Assembly (NCBI GenBank): GCA_000169395.1
Contig: AAXZ01000004.1
Location: 124,001 to 188,000, forward strand
DNA from: Rhodobacteraceae bacterium HTCC2150
Lineage (GTDB): Bacteria; Pseudomonadota; Alphaproteobacteria; Rhodobacterales; Rhodobacteraceae
Direction of reading: 5' to 3'
DNA: 64,000 bases
Position numbers and translations under genes: made by a program. Positions 26,613 through 35,695 of this stretch are shown here, in pieces; positions within the stretch are counted from its first letter, which is position 1, and every line of letters starts with the position of its first letter. The notes under the pieces were generated by a model. It had not been told where the DNA came from and did not search any database. It worked only from the letters and a program-made list of their open reading frames with translations.

Positions 26613-26825
26613 AACGTGCCTTTCTGGCTTGTTTCACAAATCCTCTGTCAACGAGCAGAGAGTGCAATTGGAACCTAAGTTCAAGCGACTGTCCATAGAT
26701 AGTCGTAACAACAATTCGTGTCGTTGCGTCATTTTTGGGTTAATTTTTGAAGAATAGGATGGGAACGTAAGTTAATAAACAATCTTCAGCCTAGGCCTGT
26801 AATGCTGAGGTGGGCCTGCATGGGT

Positions 26826-26858
26826 CCAACAAGGCATCCGGTTTAGAGGCCTTGTTGG
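26826..26858 (-). terminator. hairpin after the sulfotransferase gene
   Basis: CCAACAAGGC (26826-26835) and GCCTTGTTGG (26849-26858) make a perfect 10-bp stem with a 13-base loop. It lies 18 bases after the displaced sulfotransferase stop at 26876. No T-run follows on the minus strand, so it may act only as an RNA-stabilising or weak termination structure. Confidence 0.45.
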
Positions 26859-26875
26859 GTCTTGATATCTGTGGG

Positions 26876-27047
26876 TTAGCGCGACACGCCGCAAGCGGCC
26901 AAGTCTTCGTCGCTTAGGTGATCTTTCAAATACCCAGCCAATTCGCCGATATACGGCGCATAGTTTTTCCAACGGGCAACGGCCTTGCGATTGATCGGTT
27001 CGCGGACCTGCGCAATCGAGGCGGTGTTTACCTGACGTGTTGAATCC
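26876..27047 (-). pseudogene. out-of-frame C-terminus of the TPR-sulfotransferase
   Basis: Directly after the TAA that ends the gene at 27048, the +1 frame is open to 26876. It encodes about 55 residues typical of the family C-terminus, including RQVNTASIAQVREPINRK, ARWKNYAPYIGELAGYL and SDEDLAACGVSR. Removing one T from CTTTAAG would restore a continuous protein. So this is the true end of the upstream gene, split off by a one-base change, a sequencing error or a recoding event. Confidence 0.8.
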
Positions 27048-28718
27048 TTAAAGATTCAAAATCTCAGGATCCCAATCAAGATCGGCCCATGCCAATACGT
27101 CTTTCATGACGCCTTCGGCATCAGCTGTGACATCTTCATAAGATACTTGGCGCACATGGTCTGGTAATTGTTCTGTCCAATGTTTGGCCATCAAATCAAA
27201 GGTTTTGTAAACGCCGGCTAAATTTGCAAAATCTGCGGAAAACGGTTGGTTTTGACCGAAATGCTGGAAATAGTTGGACAAAAGATTATCAAGCGGATGA
27301 CGACGCATGATAATCATTTTTGCCTTGGGCATGGCCGTCGCAATTACACCTGCATAAAGAAAGTTGCTGGGCATTTTGTCGGAAATTCGCGTTGAACGTA
27401 AACCCTCGGCACGTACCACTTGTTCATATGTTTCACCGATTTGCTTGAACACATCGTGGTCTAGTTCTGAAATGTCTTTCTTTTCTTCCAGAACGTCACG
27501 CAACAACTTGCTGGAATGCATTGCAGCAGGCATCGCACGCAACTCGCCGCCTGCTTGTACATCTGGATGACGTGAAAACATCTGATCCATCATTGTGGTA
27601 CCAGAACGCGGCATGCCGGAAACAAAAATTGGTGCAATACTGGTAACACCATCGCCTGCACAATCTTTCAGAACCGCTGGCGCACATACCGTGCGTAAAC
27701 GTTCCGCCCGCGCATCATGTTCGTCCAGTTTAAAACCGTGAATTTCCTTATTGATACCGTTGGCGTCATTAAAGTGCGCAATCGCGGTTTCAAAGTCTTT
27801 TTGGTCGTCAAATGCTTTACCAGCAGCGTACTTTACGCTGGCTTGTGCTTCTTTAGGTATTTCGTCAACACGGCCAAGCAGTGCGGTCAGAATTTCCATC
27901 TCGGGACTGTCTGCTTTGGTTTTACGCAAGTGGATCAAACGCGACAGCGCTGGGATGCCAACAGGGGGGCGGCCAGCGATTGGTAGTAATGCGGCGGCTG
28001 CTTCTTCGATTTTACCTGCTGACGCCAGTGCGTTGCCAAGATGCAAATACGCTTCGGCGGCCTGTGGGGCCAATTCAATGGCACGGCGCGCGTGGTGTTC
28101 TGCACTTTCGTACCGCTCTTTGCGATAAAGGGCAGCAGACAACTGAATATGGCCACCGATAGATTGCGGATCAATTGATAAGGCTTTGAACAAGATATCA
28201 ACGGCTTTGCCGAAGTTGTTGGTTTGCATATAAGCCGTGGAAAGGTTGGTGTGTGCGTCCATCAAGCCAGGCTCAAGCTCGCACGCTTTTTCCAGATGCT
28301 TAATCGCCTCGCCGTATTTCTTTTCAATCACCAAGGCGCCGCCAAGATTTGATTGGGCAATGCCATAGTTTGGTGCAACCTCGGTTGCTGTACGGAAAAA
28401 CGGGATGGCGTCTTCAATTTTGCCGTCTTGGGCTAGAAATGTACCAATGTCACACAATTGGATCGGGTCCTCTGGGTCTTTTTCCAATGCTTCACGCATC
28501 ATCGTGTGACCAGCTTCTTTTTCACCCATTTGAACAAGACACATGCCTTTGTAGTGCAAAATCTTAGGCAAATCGCCATATTCGACCGCTAAGCCGTCTA
28601 ACAATTCAATAGCGTCGTTAAACCGCCCAGCAGTTTGGTGGCGAGAAATACGTTGCATCGTCGCATCAAGCGCCGCTTTTTCTTCGTCGGTTTGGCGGGT
28701 AAGGGACTTTGTTGTCAT
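27048..28718 (-). CDS. TPR-repeat sulfotransferase
   Basis: 556 residues in frame. The first 300 are about eight tetratricopeptide helices (for example PNYGIAQSNLGGALVIEKKY); the rest is a sulfotransferase domain with the PAPS 5'-phosphate loop MPRSGTTMMDQMFSRHP and the 3'-phosphate stretch RRHPLDNLLSNYF. It transfers sulfate from PAPS to an acceptor, often a polysaccharide or peptide; the TPR part probably binds the acceptor or a partner. The frame ends at TAA within CTT-TAA-G, and the conserved family tail continues in the +1 frame to 26876. The product as read lacks about 55 residues. Confidence 0.86.
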   Translation of the reverse strand: MTTKSLTRQTDEEKAALDATMQRISRHQTAGRFNDAIELLDGLAVEYGDLPKILHYKGMCLVQMGEKEAGHTMMREALEKDPEDPIQLCDIGTFLAQDGKIEDAIPFFRTATEVAPNYGIAQSNLGGALVIEKKYGEAIKHLEKACELEPGLMDAHTNLSTAYMQTNNFGKAVDILFKALSIDPQSIGGHIQLSAALYRKERYESAEHHARRAIELAPQAAEAYLHLGNALASAGKIEEAAAALLPIAGRPPVGIPALSRLIHLRKTKADSPEMEILTALLGRVDEIPKEAQASVKYAAGKAFDDQKDFETAIAHFNDANGINKEIHGFKLDEHDARAERLRTVCAPAVLKDCAGDGVTSIAPIFVSGMPRSGTTMMDQMFSRHPDVQAGGELRAMPAAMHSSKLLRDVLEEKKDISELDHDVFKQIGETYEQVVRAEGLRSTRISDKMPSNFLYAGVIATAMPKAKMIIMRRHPLDNLLSNYFQHFGQNQPFSADFANLAGVYKTFDLMAKHWTEQLPDHVRQVSYEDVTADAEGVMKDVLAWADLDWDPEILNL

Positions 28719-29044
28719 TAGAAGCCCTTATTTTAAATTTTTTAATGGCTTTGAACTTTTACCGTGTTCGTCGGATGACCTTAACCAAGCCGCAAGCAAA
28801 GCCCAAGCGAATCTTTGTAACGCTATGAAACTATTTGAATGATTTCAAAGCGAATTTTGACGCGAACGCGGTTCAGTTTTGCGGAATGGGTGAAAGTTGG
28901 CGTTAATATTAGGGCAAAATTGGAAAAAGAGGCCCTTTATTGAGTTTATGAAATTTAAACTGTTGCAATAATTTAGAACCCTTGCTTTATTTCGTCGGAC
29001 CAATGCGTGAAATATTTTGCGCAGACGACTTAGGGGAGTTTGGT
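28719..29044. other. intergenic region, divergent promoters expected
   Basis: 326 AT-rich bases between the divergent sulfotransferase and ABC transporter genes. Possible weak promoter elements (TTGCAA near 28965, then TTTATT) can be seen on the plus strand, but nothing convincing. No small gene or RNA structure stands out. Confidence 0.4.
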
Positions 29045-30136
29045 TTGAACGCTGCCACATCCGGAAGTGCATTTGTCGAGTTTGACCGAGTGCAAAAGAG
29101 TTACGATGGCGAAGTTTTGGTTGTCAAGGACCTAAACTTGGCAATGCCGAAAGGCGAATTCCTTACAATGTTGGGGCCATCAGGGTCAGGCAAGACGACT
29201 TGCTTGATGATGTTGGCAGGTTTTGAAACCGCAACCCACGGCGAAATCCGCCTTGATGGGCGCGAGATCAACAACATTCCACCGCACAAGCGCGGCATCG
29301 GGATGGTTTTTCAAAATTACGCCTTGTTCCCACACATGACTGTTGCCGAAAACCTGTCCTTCCCATTGGAAGTGCGCAAAATGGGCAAATCTGAGCGCGA
29401 AGCCAAAGTAAAACACGCACTTGATATGGTTCAGATGGGTGAATTTGGTAACCGACGTCCGGCACAATTGTCAGGTGGTCAGCAACAACGTGTGGCCTTG
29501 GCGCGCGCTCTTGTTTTCGACCCCGAACTGGTTTTGATGGACGAGCCGTTGGGCGCGCTGGATAAACAGCTGCGTGAACACATGCAGTATGAAATCAAGG
29601 CACTGCATGATCGCCTGGGCATTACGGTTGTTTACGTGACCCACGACCAATCCGAAGCTTTGACAATGTCTGACCGTGTTGCAGTGTTTAATGACGGTGT
29701 CATTCAGCAACTCGCACCGCCTGAGGATCTTTATGAGCGTCCTGACAACAGTTTTGTTGCGCAGTTCATTGGCGAAAATAACAAATTAACCGGCAAAATC
29801 ATCGGTCGTAACAATGACAAGGTTCAAGTGTCATTGGCGGATGGTTCATCAATCGAAGCATTGGCCGTTAATTGCGGCGGCGAGGGCGAAGAAACGCTCA
29901 TGTCGATCCGTCCAGAACGTGTTGTTTTAGGTGATGACACTGCCCAGAACGCAACCAAAGCAAAAGTTTTGGAACTTATTTACTTAGGCGATCATATTCG
30001 GTGCCGCATGAACGTGCATGGCAACGAAGATTTCATCGTCAAAGTAGCGAATTCTGCTGGCCATACGCACCTGAAAAAGGGTGAAGAAACGACCATCAGT
30101 TGGTTGCCAGAAGATTGCCGGGCTTTGGATATCTAA
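29045..30136 (+). CDS. ABC transporter ATP-binding protein, PotA type
   Basis: TTG 29045 is chosen because AGGGGAG ends six bases upstream; the open frame reaches back to 28982 without a site. The 363 residues have Walker A GPSGSGKTT, signature LSGGQQQRVALARAL, Walker B LVLMDEPLGALD and the H-loop YVTHDQSEAL, plus a C-terminal TOBE domain. It energises the second polyamine-type importer with the binding protein and two permeases downstream. Confidence 0.9.
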   Translation: MNAATSGSAFVEFDRVQKSYDGEVLVVKDLNLAMPKGEFLTMLGPSGSGKTTCLMMLAGFETATHGEIRLDGREINNIPPHKRGIGMVFQNYALFPHMTVAENLSFPLEVRKMGKSEREAKVKHALDMVQMGEFGNRRPAQLSGGQQQRVALARALVFDPELVLMDEPLGALDKQLREHMQYEIKALHDRLGITVVYVTHDQSEALTMSDRVAVFNDGVIQQLAPPEDLYERPDNSFVAQFIGENNKLTGKIIGRNNDKVQVSLADGSSIEALAVNCGGEGEETLMSIRPERVVLGDDTAQNATKAKVLELIYLGDHIRCRMNVHGNEDFIVKVANSAGHTHLKKGEETTISWLPEDCRALDI

Positions 30137-30211
30137 AGCCCTATTCGGCACAATCCGCACTGCTGCCCACCAGCGCGGAATTATAATTATGGGTACAACA
30201 AGGAGAGAAAA

Positions 30212-31291
30212 ATGAAAATTAGAACACTTCTTTTAGGCGCTGCCGCAACTGTTGTTGCAATGCCTGTTCTAGCAGCTGAATTGACAGTTGTTTCTTGGGG
30301 CGGTGCTTATACCGTTTCTCAGGTTGAAGCTTATCACAAACCTTGGATTGCCGCGACTGGCAACTCAATCGTTTCAACAGACTACAGCGGCGGTTTGGCC
30401 GAGGTTAAGTCACAAGTTGAAGCTGGAAACGTAACTTGGGATCTTGTTGACGTTGAATTGTCTGACGCGATCCGTGGTTGTGACGAAGGTCTTTTTGAAG
30501 AAATCGACGCAAGCATGTTGCCTGCAGCACCTGATGGCACATCTGCCGAAGACGACTTCCTTCCAGGAACTTTGCACGATTGTGCCGTTTCAAACATCTT
30601 CTGGACAACACTTTATGCGTTCAACAAAGACGTTTACACAGGCGAACAGCCAACAACTATGGCTGACTTCTTTGACCTAGAAAAATTCCCAGGCAAACGC
30701 GGTGTGCGTAAGAACCCTAAAGCGATGCTAGAAATGGCGTTGATGGGCGACGGCGTTCCAGCGGCTGAAGTTTACGACGTAATGGGCACCGAAGAAGGTA
30801 TCGCACGTGCGTTCGCAAAACTTGACACCATCAAAGACGACGTTGTTTGGTGGGAAGCTGGCGCGCAGCCACCACAGCTTTTGGCTGATGGCGAAGTAAC
30901 AATGACCATCACTTGGAACGGCCGTATCTTTAACGCGATCGCTCAAGAAGGTCAGCCTTTCGGTCTCGTTTGGGATGGCCAAATCTATGACCTTGATTTG
31001 TGGGCAATTCCAAAAGGTGCGCCAAACAAAGAAGCAGCTTTGGACTTCGTTGGTTTCTCAACTGCAACAGAGCAGTTGGCAGCACAAGCCAGCTACATTC
31101 CTTACGGTCCAGCACGTAAATCATCTATCCCGCTAATCGGCACTTACTATACTGACGATTCAATTCAGATGATCGATCACATGCCGACTACTGAGAAAGC
31201 TCTGAAAAACGCGCTACAGAATGACTATGAATTCTGGGCCGACAATCAAGACGAATTGAACGAACGTTTCAACTCTTGGTTGGCTAACTAA
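30212..31291 (+). CDS. ABC transporter substrate-binding protein, PotD type
   Basis: 359 residues after an AAGGAGAG site, with a signal peptide cut after residues LAA near 22 and mature start ELTVVSWGGAYT. That opening is typical of the PotD/PotF-like group with broad amine, amino-acid or phosphonate ligands. Codon use is noticeably cleaner (many AAC, GAC, CGT, GTT) than in its neighbours, a sign of high expression. It lies between the ATPase and permease genes, and a hairpin follows at 31301. Confidence 0.9.
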   Translation: MKIRTLLLGAAATVVAMPVLAAELTVVSWGGAYTVSQVEAYHKPWIAATGNSIVSTDYSGGLAEVKSQVEAGNVTWDLVDVELSDAIRGCDEGLFEEIDASMLPAAPDGTSAEDDFLPGTLHDCAVSNIFWTTLYAFNKDVYTGEQPTTMADFFDLEKFPGKRGVRKNPKAMLEMALMGDGVPAAEVYDVMGTEEGIARAFAKLDTIKDDVVWWEAGAQPPQLLADGEVTMTITWNGRIFNAIAQEGQPFGLVWDGQIYDLDLWAIPKGAPNKEAALDFVGFSTATEQLAAQASYIPYGPARKSSIPLIGTYYTDDSIQMIDHMPTTEKALKNALQNDYEFWADNQDELNERFNSWLAN

Positions 31292-31300
31292 GCCAATCCC

Positions 31301-31326
31301 GCGCAAGGGGGGAAACCTCCTTGCGC
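31301..31326 (+). terminator. intra-operon hairpin after the binding-protein gene
   Basis: GCGCAAGG (31301-31308) pairs with CCTTGCGC (31319-31326), with further G-C contacts in the loop. It is placed between the binding-protein gene and the permeases. Such hairpins commonly let only part of the transcript continue and protect the binding-protein mRNA, giving it higher output. Confidence 0.6.
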
Positions 31327-31390
31327 ACACCTTTTGTTTGGCGAACCCCGCCAACACACTCTGTGCACAAGCCCACCAAAGGCCATTTTC

Positions 31391-32653
31391 ATGAGCGAAA
31401 CAGCGACAAATCCAACCGATGGCGTCATTGCCGTTGATGGCACCCCCCTTAAGCGCAAGCTGGCGCGTGCCTTGTTCCGCAGCCGCGTACGTGCATTCGG
31501 TTTGGTTGTGCCTTTGCTTTTGATGATAATTCTGGCCTTTTTGGTGCCAATCATCGTTTTCCTGACGCAAGCCGTCTATAATAATAGTTTCGAACGCTAC
31601 ATGCCTAGTGTCTCGCCAATGTTGGCGGCTTGGGATGCTGAAAGCGAACCGACCGAAGAAATGTTTGCAGCACTTGCTGCCGATTTGGTGATTACCAAAA
31701 ACAACAAGAACATTGGTAAAGTTGCGACACGTGTGAACCGAGAACTCTCTGGTACCCGTAGCCTTTTCACCAAATCAGCCCGTAAAGCCAAAAAACTTGA
31801 AGCGCCGTTTAAAGAAGCGTTGATCGACGTTGACAAAAAATGGGCAAATATTGCTACTTGGCAGGCGATGAAAATTTCAGAAAAATCGCTGACGCCTGCA
31901 TATCTGGCAAATGCTGTTGATTTGAATTACGAAGCGGACGGATCGTATACCGTCAAAGACGAAGATCGACGTATTCACATCAAACTGTTTCTACGGACGT
32001 TACAAATTTCGATATTTGTAACCTTAGCCGGCGTTATTCTGGGCTATCCAGTGGCGTTCTTGCTGTCGACATTGCCGGTTCGTACCTCAAATCTGTTGTT
32101 GATCTTAGTTTTGCTACCTTTCTGGACGTCTTTGCTGGTGCGTACGACCGCGTGGATCGCGGTGTTACAAGGGCAGGGGGTGTTGAATGACCTCTTTGTA
32201 GTCTTTGGATTGGCGGCAGACGATGATCGATTTAGTCTGATTTACAATAAAACCGGTACGTTGATTTCGATGACGCATATCTTGTTGCCGTTTATGATCC
32301 TGCCGCTTTACTCGGTAATGAAAACAATCCCTGTATCGTATGTGCGCGCGGCCAAATCGATGGGCGCCACAAACTGGACAGCGTTTTGGCGGGTCTATTT
32401 CCCCCAAACTATTCCTGGTATCGGCGCGGGTGGTATCTTGGTCTTCATTCTGGCGATCAGCTTTTACATCACGCCGGCCTTGGTTGGTGGTCAAAACGGT
32501 ACCATGATTTCAAACTTCATTGATTTCCACATGCGCAGTTCGCTGAACTGGTCGCTTGCGGCGGCAATGGGCATGGTGTTGCTGGTAATCGTGCTGTTCT
32601 TCTACTGGCTCTATGATCGCATCGTAGGCATCGACAATATGAAACTGGGGTAA
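31391..32653 (+). CDS. ABC transporter permease, PotB type with a long extracytoplasmic insertion
   Basis: ATG 31391 is preferred over an upstream in-frame ATG at 31334, which lies too close to the hairpin. The 420 residues exceed the usual 280-310. After the first helix (near 40-65) comes a hydrophilic, lysine-rich segment of about 130 residues (LVITKNNKNIGKVATRVNREL and onward) before the standard five-helix core with the EAA loop YVRAAKSMGATNWTAFWRV. The insertion should face the periplasm and may contact the binding protein. Confidence 0.88.
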   Translation: MSETATNPTDGVIAVDGTPLKRKLARALFRSRVRAFGLVVPLLLMIILAFLVPIIVFLTQAVYNNSFERYMPSVSPMLAAWDAESEPTEEMFAALAADLVITKNNKNIGKVATRVNRELSGTRSLFTKSARKAKKLEAPFKEALIDVDKKWANIATWQAMKISEKSLTPAYLANAVDLNYEADGSYTVKDEDRRIHIKLFLRTLQISIFVTLAGVILGYPVAFLLSTLPVRTSNLLLILVLLPFWTSLLVRTTAWIAVLQGQGVLNDLFVVFGLAADDDRFSLIYNKTGTLISMTHILLPFMILPLYSVMKTIPVSYVRAAKSMGATNWTAFWRVYFPQTIPGIGAGGILVFILAISFYITPALVGGQNGTMISNFIDFHMRSSLNWSLAAAMGMVLLVIVLFFYWLYDRIVGIDNMKLG

Positions 32654-32658
32654 AGAAC

Positions 32659-33909
32659 ATGGCCACAATTGAACAAAGCTATCGTTATATTCCGCCGCGC
32701 CCACCTATGTGGTTTAACCTTGCGTGGGTTGGTGGATTTGGCGGCCTGATTGGTTTCTTGTCAGCCCAAGGGCAGGCGGCAAAAATGTTGCCCTACTTGG
32801 CATTTGGTGCCGTTGCGTTTGCTGCGATTGCCTTTGTTTGCGTGACATTTCTGAAAACACGACGCTTCGCTGGGCCATTTACTGGCCTTGTTTGTCTTGC
32901 CTTTGGGTGGATGACATTCGGGCTGTCTTACGGTGTTATGCTGATGATATTGGGATATATCCTTGGGCGACAAGCGATTTGGCTTTCATCAGGTGAGTAC
33001 CGTCTTAACCAACCACCTTATGCCACAACGGGGCAGGTTTTGTGGTTCTACGCCTTTCGTACCATTTGTGGGTTCGTGTTCTTATTCTTAATCGCACCAA
33101 TCCTTATTGTGATGCCGCTTTCCTTCAATGTGGAACCTTACTTTAGCTTTACCGAAGGTATGCTGTCCTTTGATCCAGAGGCCTATTCATTGCGCTGGTA
33201 CCAAGACATCTTCCGCAACGGTATGGCGGCACCAGACGAACCTGATGGTTGGTGGGCGGATATGTGGAACAACGCGGTTTGGGTGCGTTCTGTGCGCAAT
33301 TCGTTCTTTATTGGTATCTGTGCCACGATCCTTGCCACGGGCATCGGAACGCTGGCTGCAATCGGACTGTCACGTGCTGAAATGCCGTATCGTCGCCCGA
33401 TCATGGCCCTATTGATTTCACCGATGATCGTGCCTTTGGTTATCATCGCGTCCGGCATGTTCTTCTTCTTTTCAGACGTTGGCTTGGCGAACACCTACTT
33501 GGGTCTGATCATTGCGCACGCAGTACTTGGAACGCCTTATGTGATCATCACGGTAACAGCGACGCTTGTTGGGTTTGATCAATCACTGACCCGTGCAGCG
33601 GCCAATATGGGCGCAAGCCCCGTGACGGCGTTTTACAAAATCCAGATGCCGCTGATTTTACCAGGCATGATTTCAGGTGCTTTGTTTGCCTTCATTACGT
33701 CCTTTGACGAGGTTGTCGTTGTGTTGCAGTTGGCCAAGGCATCGCAACGGACCATTCCGCGCCAAATGTTTAGTGGGATCAAAGAACAGATCAGCCCAAC
33801 CATTTTGGCGGTGGCGACGATCCTCGTGATCTTGTCGATCATCATGCTGACAGTGGTTGAATTGCTGCGTCGTCGATCAGAACGTTTGCGTGGGTTGTCA
33901 CCGGGCTAG
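32659..33909 (+). CDS. ABC transporter permease, PotC type with an N-terminal membrane extension
   Basis: 416 residues against the usual 270. About 110 extra residues at the front form three or four hydrophobic helices (MWFNLAWVGGFGGLIGFL and later ones) before the standard permease core, which starts near residue 130 (FCFRTICGFVFLFL region) and carries the EAA loop RAAANMGASPVTAFYKI. It follows the PotB-type gene by five bases. The extension is shared with some roseobacter-type transporters as far as I recall; its role is unknown. Confidence 0.87.
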   Translation: MATIEQSYRYIPPRPPMWFNLAWVGGFGGLIGFLSAQGQAAKMLPYLAFGAVAFAAIAFVCVTFLKTRRFAGPFTGLVCLAFGWMTFGLSYGVMLMILGYILGRQAIWLSSGEYRLNQPPYATTGQVLWFYAFRTICGFVFLFLIAPILIVMPLSFNVEPYFSFTEGMLSFDPEAYSLRWYQDIFRNGMAAPDEPDGWWADMWNNAVWVRSVRNSFFIGICATILATGIGTLAAIGLSRAEMPYRRPIMALLISPMIVPLVIIASGMFFFFSDVGLANTYLGLIIAHAVLGTPYVIITVTATLVGFDQSLTRAAANMGASPVTAFYKIQMPLILPGMISGALFAFITSFDEVVVVLQLAKASQRTIPRQMFSGIKEQISPTILAVATILVILSIIMLTVVELLRRRSERLRGLSPG

Positions 33910-33933
33910 ATCGCTTGGGGAATCTCTATTATG

Positions 33934-33960
33934 ACGGCGCCCTTTGTGGCGCCGTTTTTT
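33934..33960. terminator. intrinsic terminator between convergent genes
   Basis: ACGGCGCC (33934-33941) and GGCGCCGT (33948-33955) form an 8-bp GC-rich stem with a 6-base loop, followed by six T on the plus strand. It ends the ABC transporter operon. The AEC permease gene stops at 33959 on the other strand, inside the T-run. Confidence 0.92.
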
Positions 33961-34897
33961 ATAGGGTCGCCAGAATTTTGATCCAGATGGATACAGAAAA
34001 CACGGCAAGAACTGTGGATATCAAAATTGAAGAGGCGGCCGTGCCTTTGGCGCGATCATACATATTGGCGAATACATAGACATTTACCCCAGGTGACATG
34101 GCAGCGGTTAGAACGATGACGCTGGTGATTTCTGGGGCAAGCCCAAATACTTGATGCGCTAAAAACAGGGCGATGAGCGGATGAACGACCAGCCGGATGG
34201 CGGCGATCATGGCGACCTCGCCGATATTGTTGCGCAATCCGTATCGGACCAAGACGCCCCCCAAACCAAATAACGCCGCAGGCAAGGCAGCACGGCTGAT
34301 CATTTCAATCGCCGAGTTTAATGACCCAGGAATGGCTAGGCCTGACAGGTTGACAAGAAACCCCAATAGCAGCCCTATCATCAGCCCATTTGAAAAAATT
34401 GCCTTTATTACGATGAAAGCAGTTTGATCCAAACGACGCCCGTCGGCACGCAATAGTTCCATGGTGGTGATGCCCAATATATAACAAAAAGGGGCATGGA
34501 TGGCGATGATCGCAACGATGGTTTCTATGGCTGCTGCACCATAAGCGCGCTCGACGATCGACAGGCCAAGCAGCACTGAATTTGAAAACATTGCACAAAA
34601 ACCAACAGCAACGGCCTCGCCTTTGCGGCGTTTAAATATAAGGATCGCGCCTGCAATTCCGAGAATGAAACAGGTGGTCGAACCGATATAATAGGGCAGC
34701 AAAATTTGTGGTTTAAAAACAGTCGCCAAATCCAATCGGGCAACAGCGCCAAACAACAGACATGGAATGGCGAAAGTTTGCGTAAAACGCATCAAGCCAT
34801 CCGCGTATTCGCCTGAAAAACCTTTGAAATATACGGCTGCATAGCCAGCACCAACCACCATGAAAACGGGTAAAACAATGGTTAGTATGTCTAGCAT
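33959..34897 (-). CDS. AEC family transporter (auxin efflux carrier type)
   Basis: 312 residues of ten hydrophobic helices in two five-helix halves, with the family opening ILTIVLPVFMVVGAGYAAV. Members export or import small organic acids such as malate or malonate. It is the last gene of the minus-strand core cluster, directly after the MBL hydrolase. Confidence 0.86.
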   Translation of the reverse strand: MLDILTIVLPVFMVVGAGYAAVYFKGFSGEYADGLMRFTQTFAIPCLLFGAVARLDLATVFKPQILLPYYIGSTTCFILGIAGAILIFKRRKGEAVAVGFCAMFSNSVLLGLSIVERAYGAAAIETIVAIIAIHAPFCYILGITTMELLRADGRRLDQTAFIVIKAIFSNGLMIGLLLGFLVNLSGLAIPGSLNSAIEMISRAALPAALFGLGGVLVRYGLRNNIGEVAMIAAIRLVVHPLIALFLAHQVFGLAPEITSVIVLTAAMSPGVNVYVFANMYDRAKGTAASSILISTVLAVFSVSIWIKILATL

Positions 34898-35695
34898 TTA
34901 GACCTCAAATTCTATGGTCATTCCGTCAAAGGCGGCTGCGATGTTTTCATTCGTTTCGCCAGTTAAGGTTTTGTGATCCAAATCGATGTGCAAATTGGTC
35001 AAGACAGCCTGCTTGGGTGCTGCTCGTTCAATCCACTTAAGGGATTGCTCTAAATGTGTATGACTTGGATGGGGCGTATAGCGTAGGCAATCCAGCACCC
35101 AGCACTTCAGATCATTAAGGTGATCCCATGCGGGCGGTGGAATATCTGAAACATCTGGCAGATAGGCTAAGTCAGCAATGCGAAATCCAAGCGCGTTGAT
35201 GTTGCCGTGCACAACCTCAAATGGGGAAAGTTTTATGTCGCCTCCCGCACCGTTAATAACAACCGGCCCCTCAATATCGTTCATTTCCAAAATCGGTGGA
35301 TAGGACGACCCAACGGGTTGCACAAAAGCGTAGGAAAAACGCGACATTAGATCGGATTTGGTTGCTTCATTTGCCCAAACAGACAAACGCTGACGCATGT
35401 TAATCACGATCATTCGCAGATCATCAATCCCGTGGGTATGGTCTGCGTGTTGGTGGGTGAAAACAACGCCATCAAGCGCGCCGACATTTGCGTTTAACAA
35501 TTGTTGGCGCATGTCAGGTGACGTGTCGATCAAAACGCGCGTGACATCATCACCGTCAAAACGTTCAACCAGCATTGAACAACGGGTTCGACGGTTTTTA
35601 GGATCGGTTGGATCGCAAGCACCCCAAAGCCCACCAAGGCGCGGCACACCGCCAGAGGATCCGCATCCCAATATGGTAAAGCGAAGTTTGGCCAT
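34898..35695 (-). CDS. MBL-fold metal-dependent hydrolase (PhnP-like)
   Basis: 265 residues from ATG 35695, which overlaps the tatD stop (TAATG). The zinc motif HQHADH lies near residue 82, with later H and D residues in the expected order, and the opening FTILGCGSSGGVPRLG is typical of the PhnP/lactonase-like branch. Such enzymes cleave cyclic phosphodiesters or related esters. In Rhodobacterales the gene commonly follows tatD, as here. Confidence 0.87.
   Translation of the reverse strand: MAKLRFTILGCGSSGGVPRLGGLWGACDPTDPKNRRTRCSMLVERFDGDDVTRVLIDTSPDMRQQLLNANVGALDGVVFTHQHADHTHGIDDLRMIVINMRQRLSVWANEATKSDLMSRFSYAFVQPVGSSYPPILEMNDIEGPVVINGAGGDIKLSPFEVVHGNINALGFRIADLAYLPDVSDIPPPAWDHLNDLKCWVLDCLRYTPHPSHTHLEQSLKWIERAAPKQAVLTNLHIDLDHKTLTGETNENIAAAFDGMTIEFEV

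Noticed and set aside
27048-27060. Certain programmed +1 frameshift
   Set aside because: The CTT-TAA-G form is suggestive, but the internal Shine-Dalgarno needed in prfB is missing, so I keep it only as one possibility.
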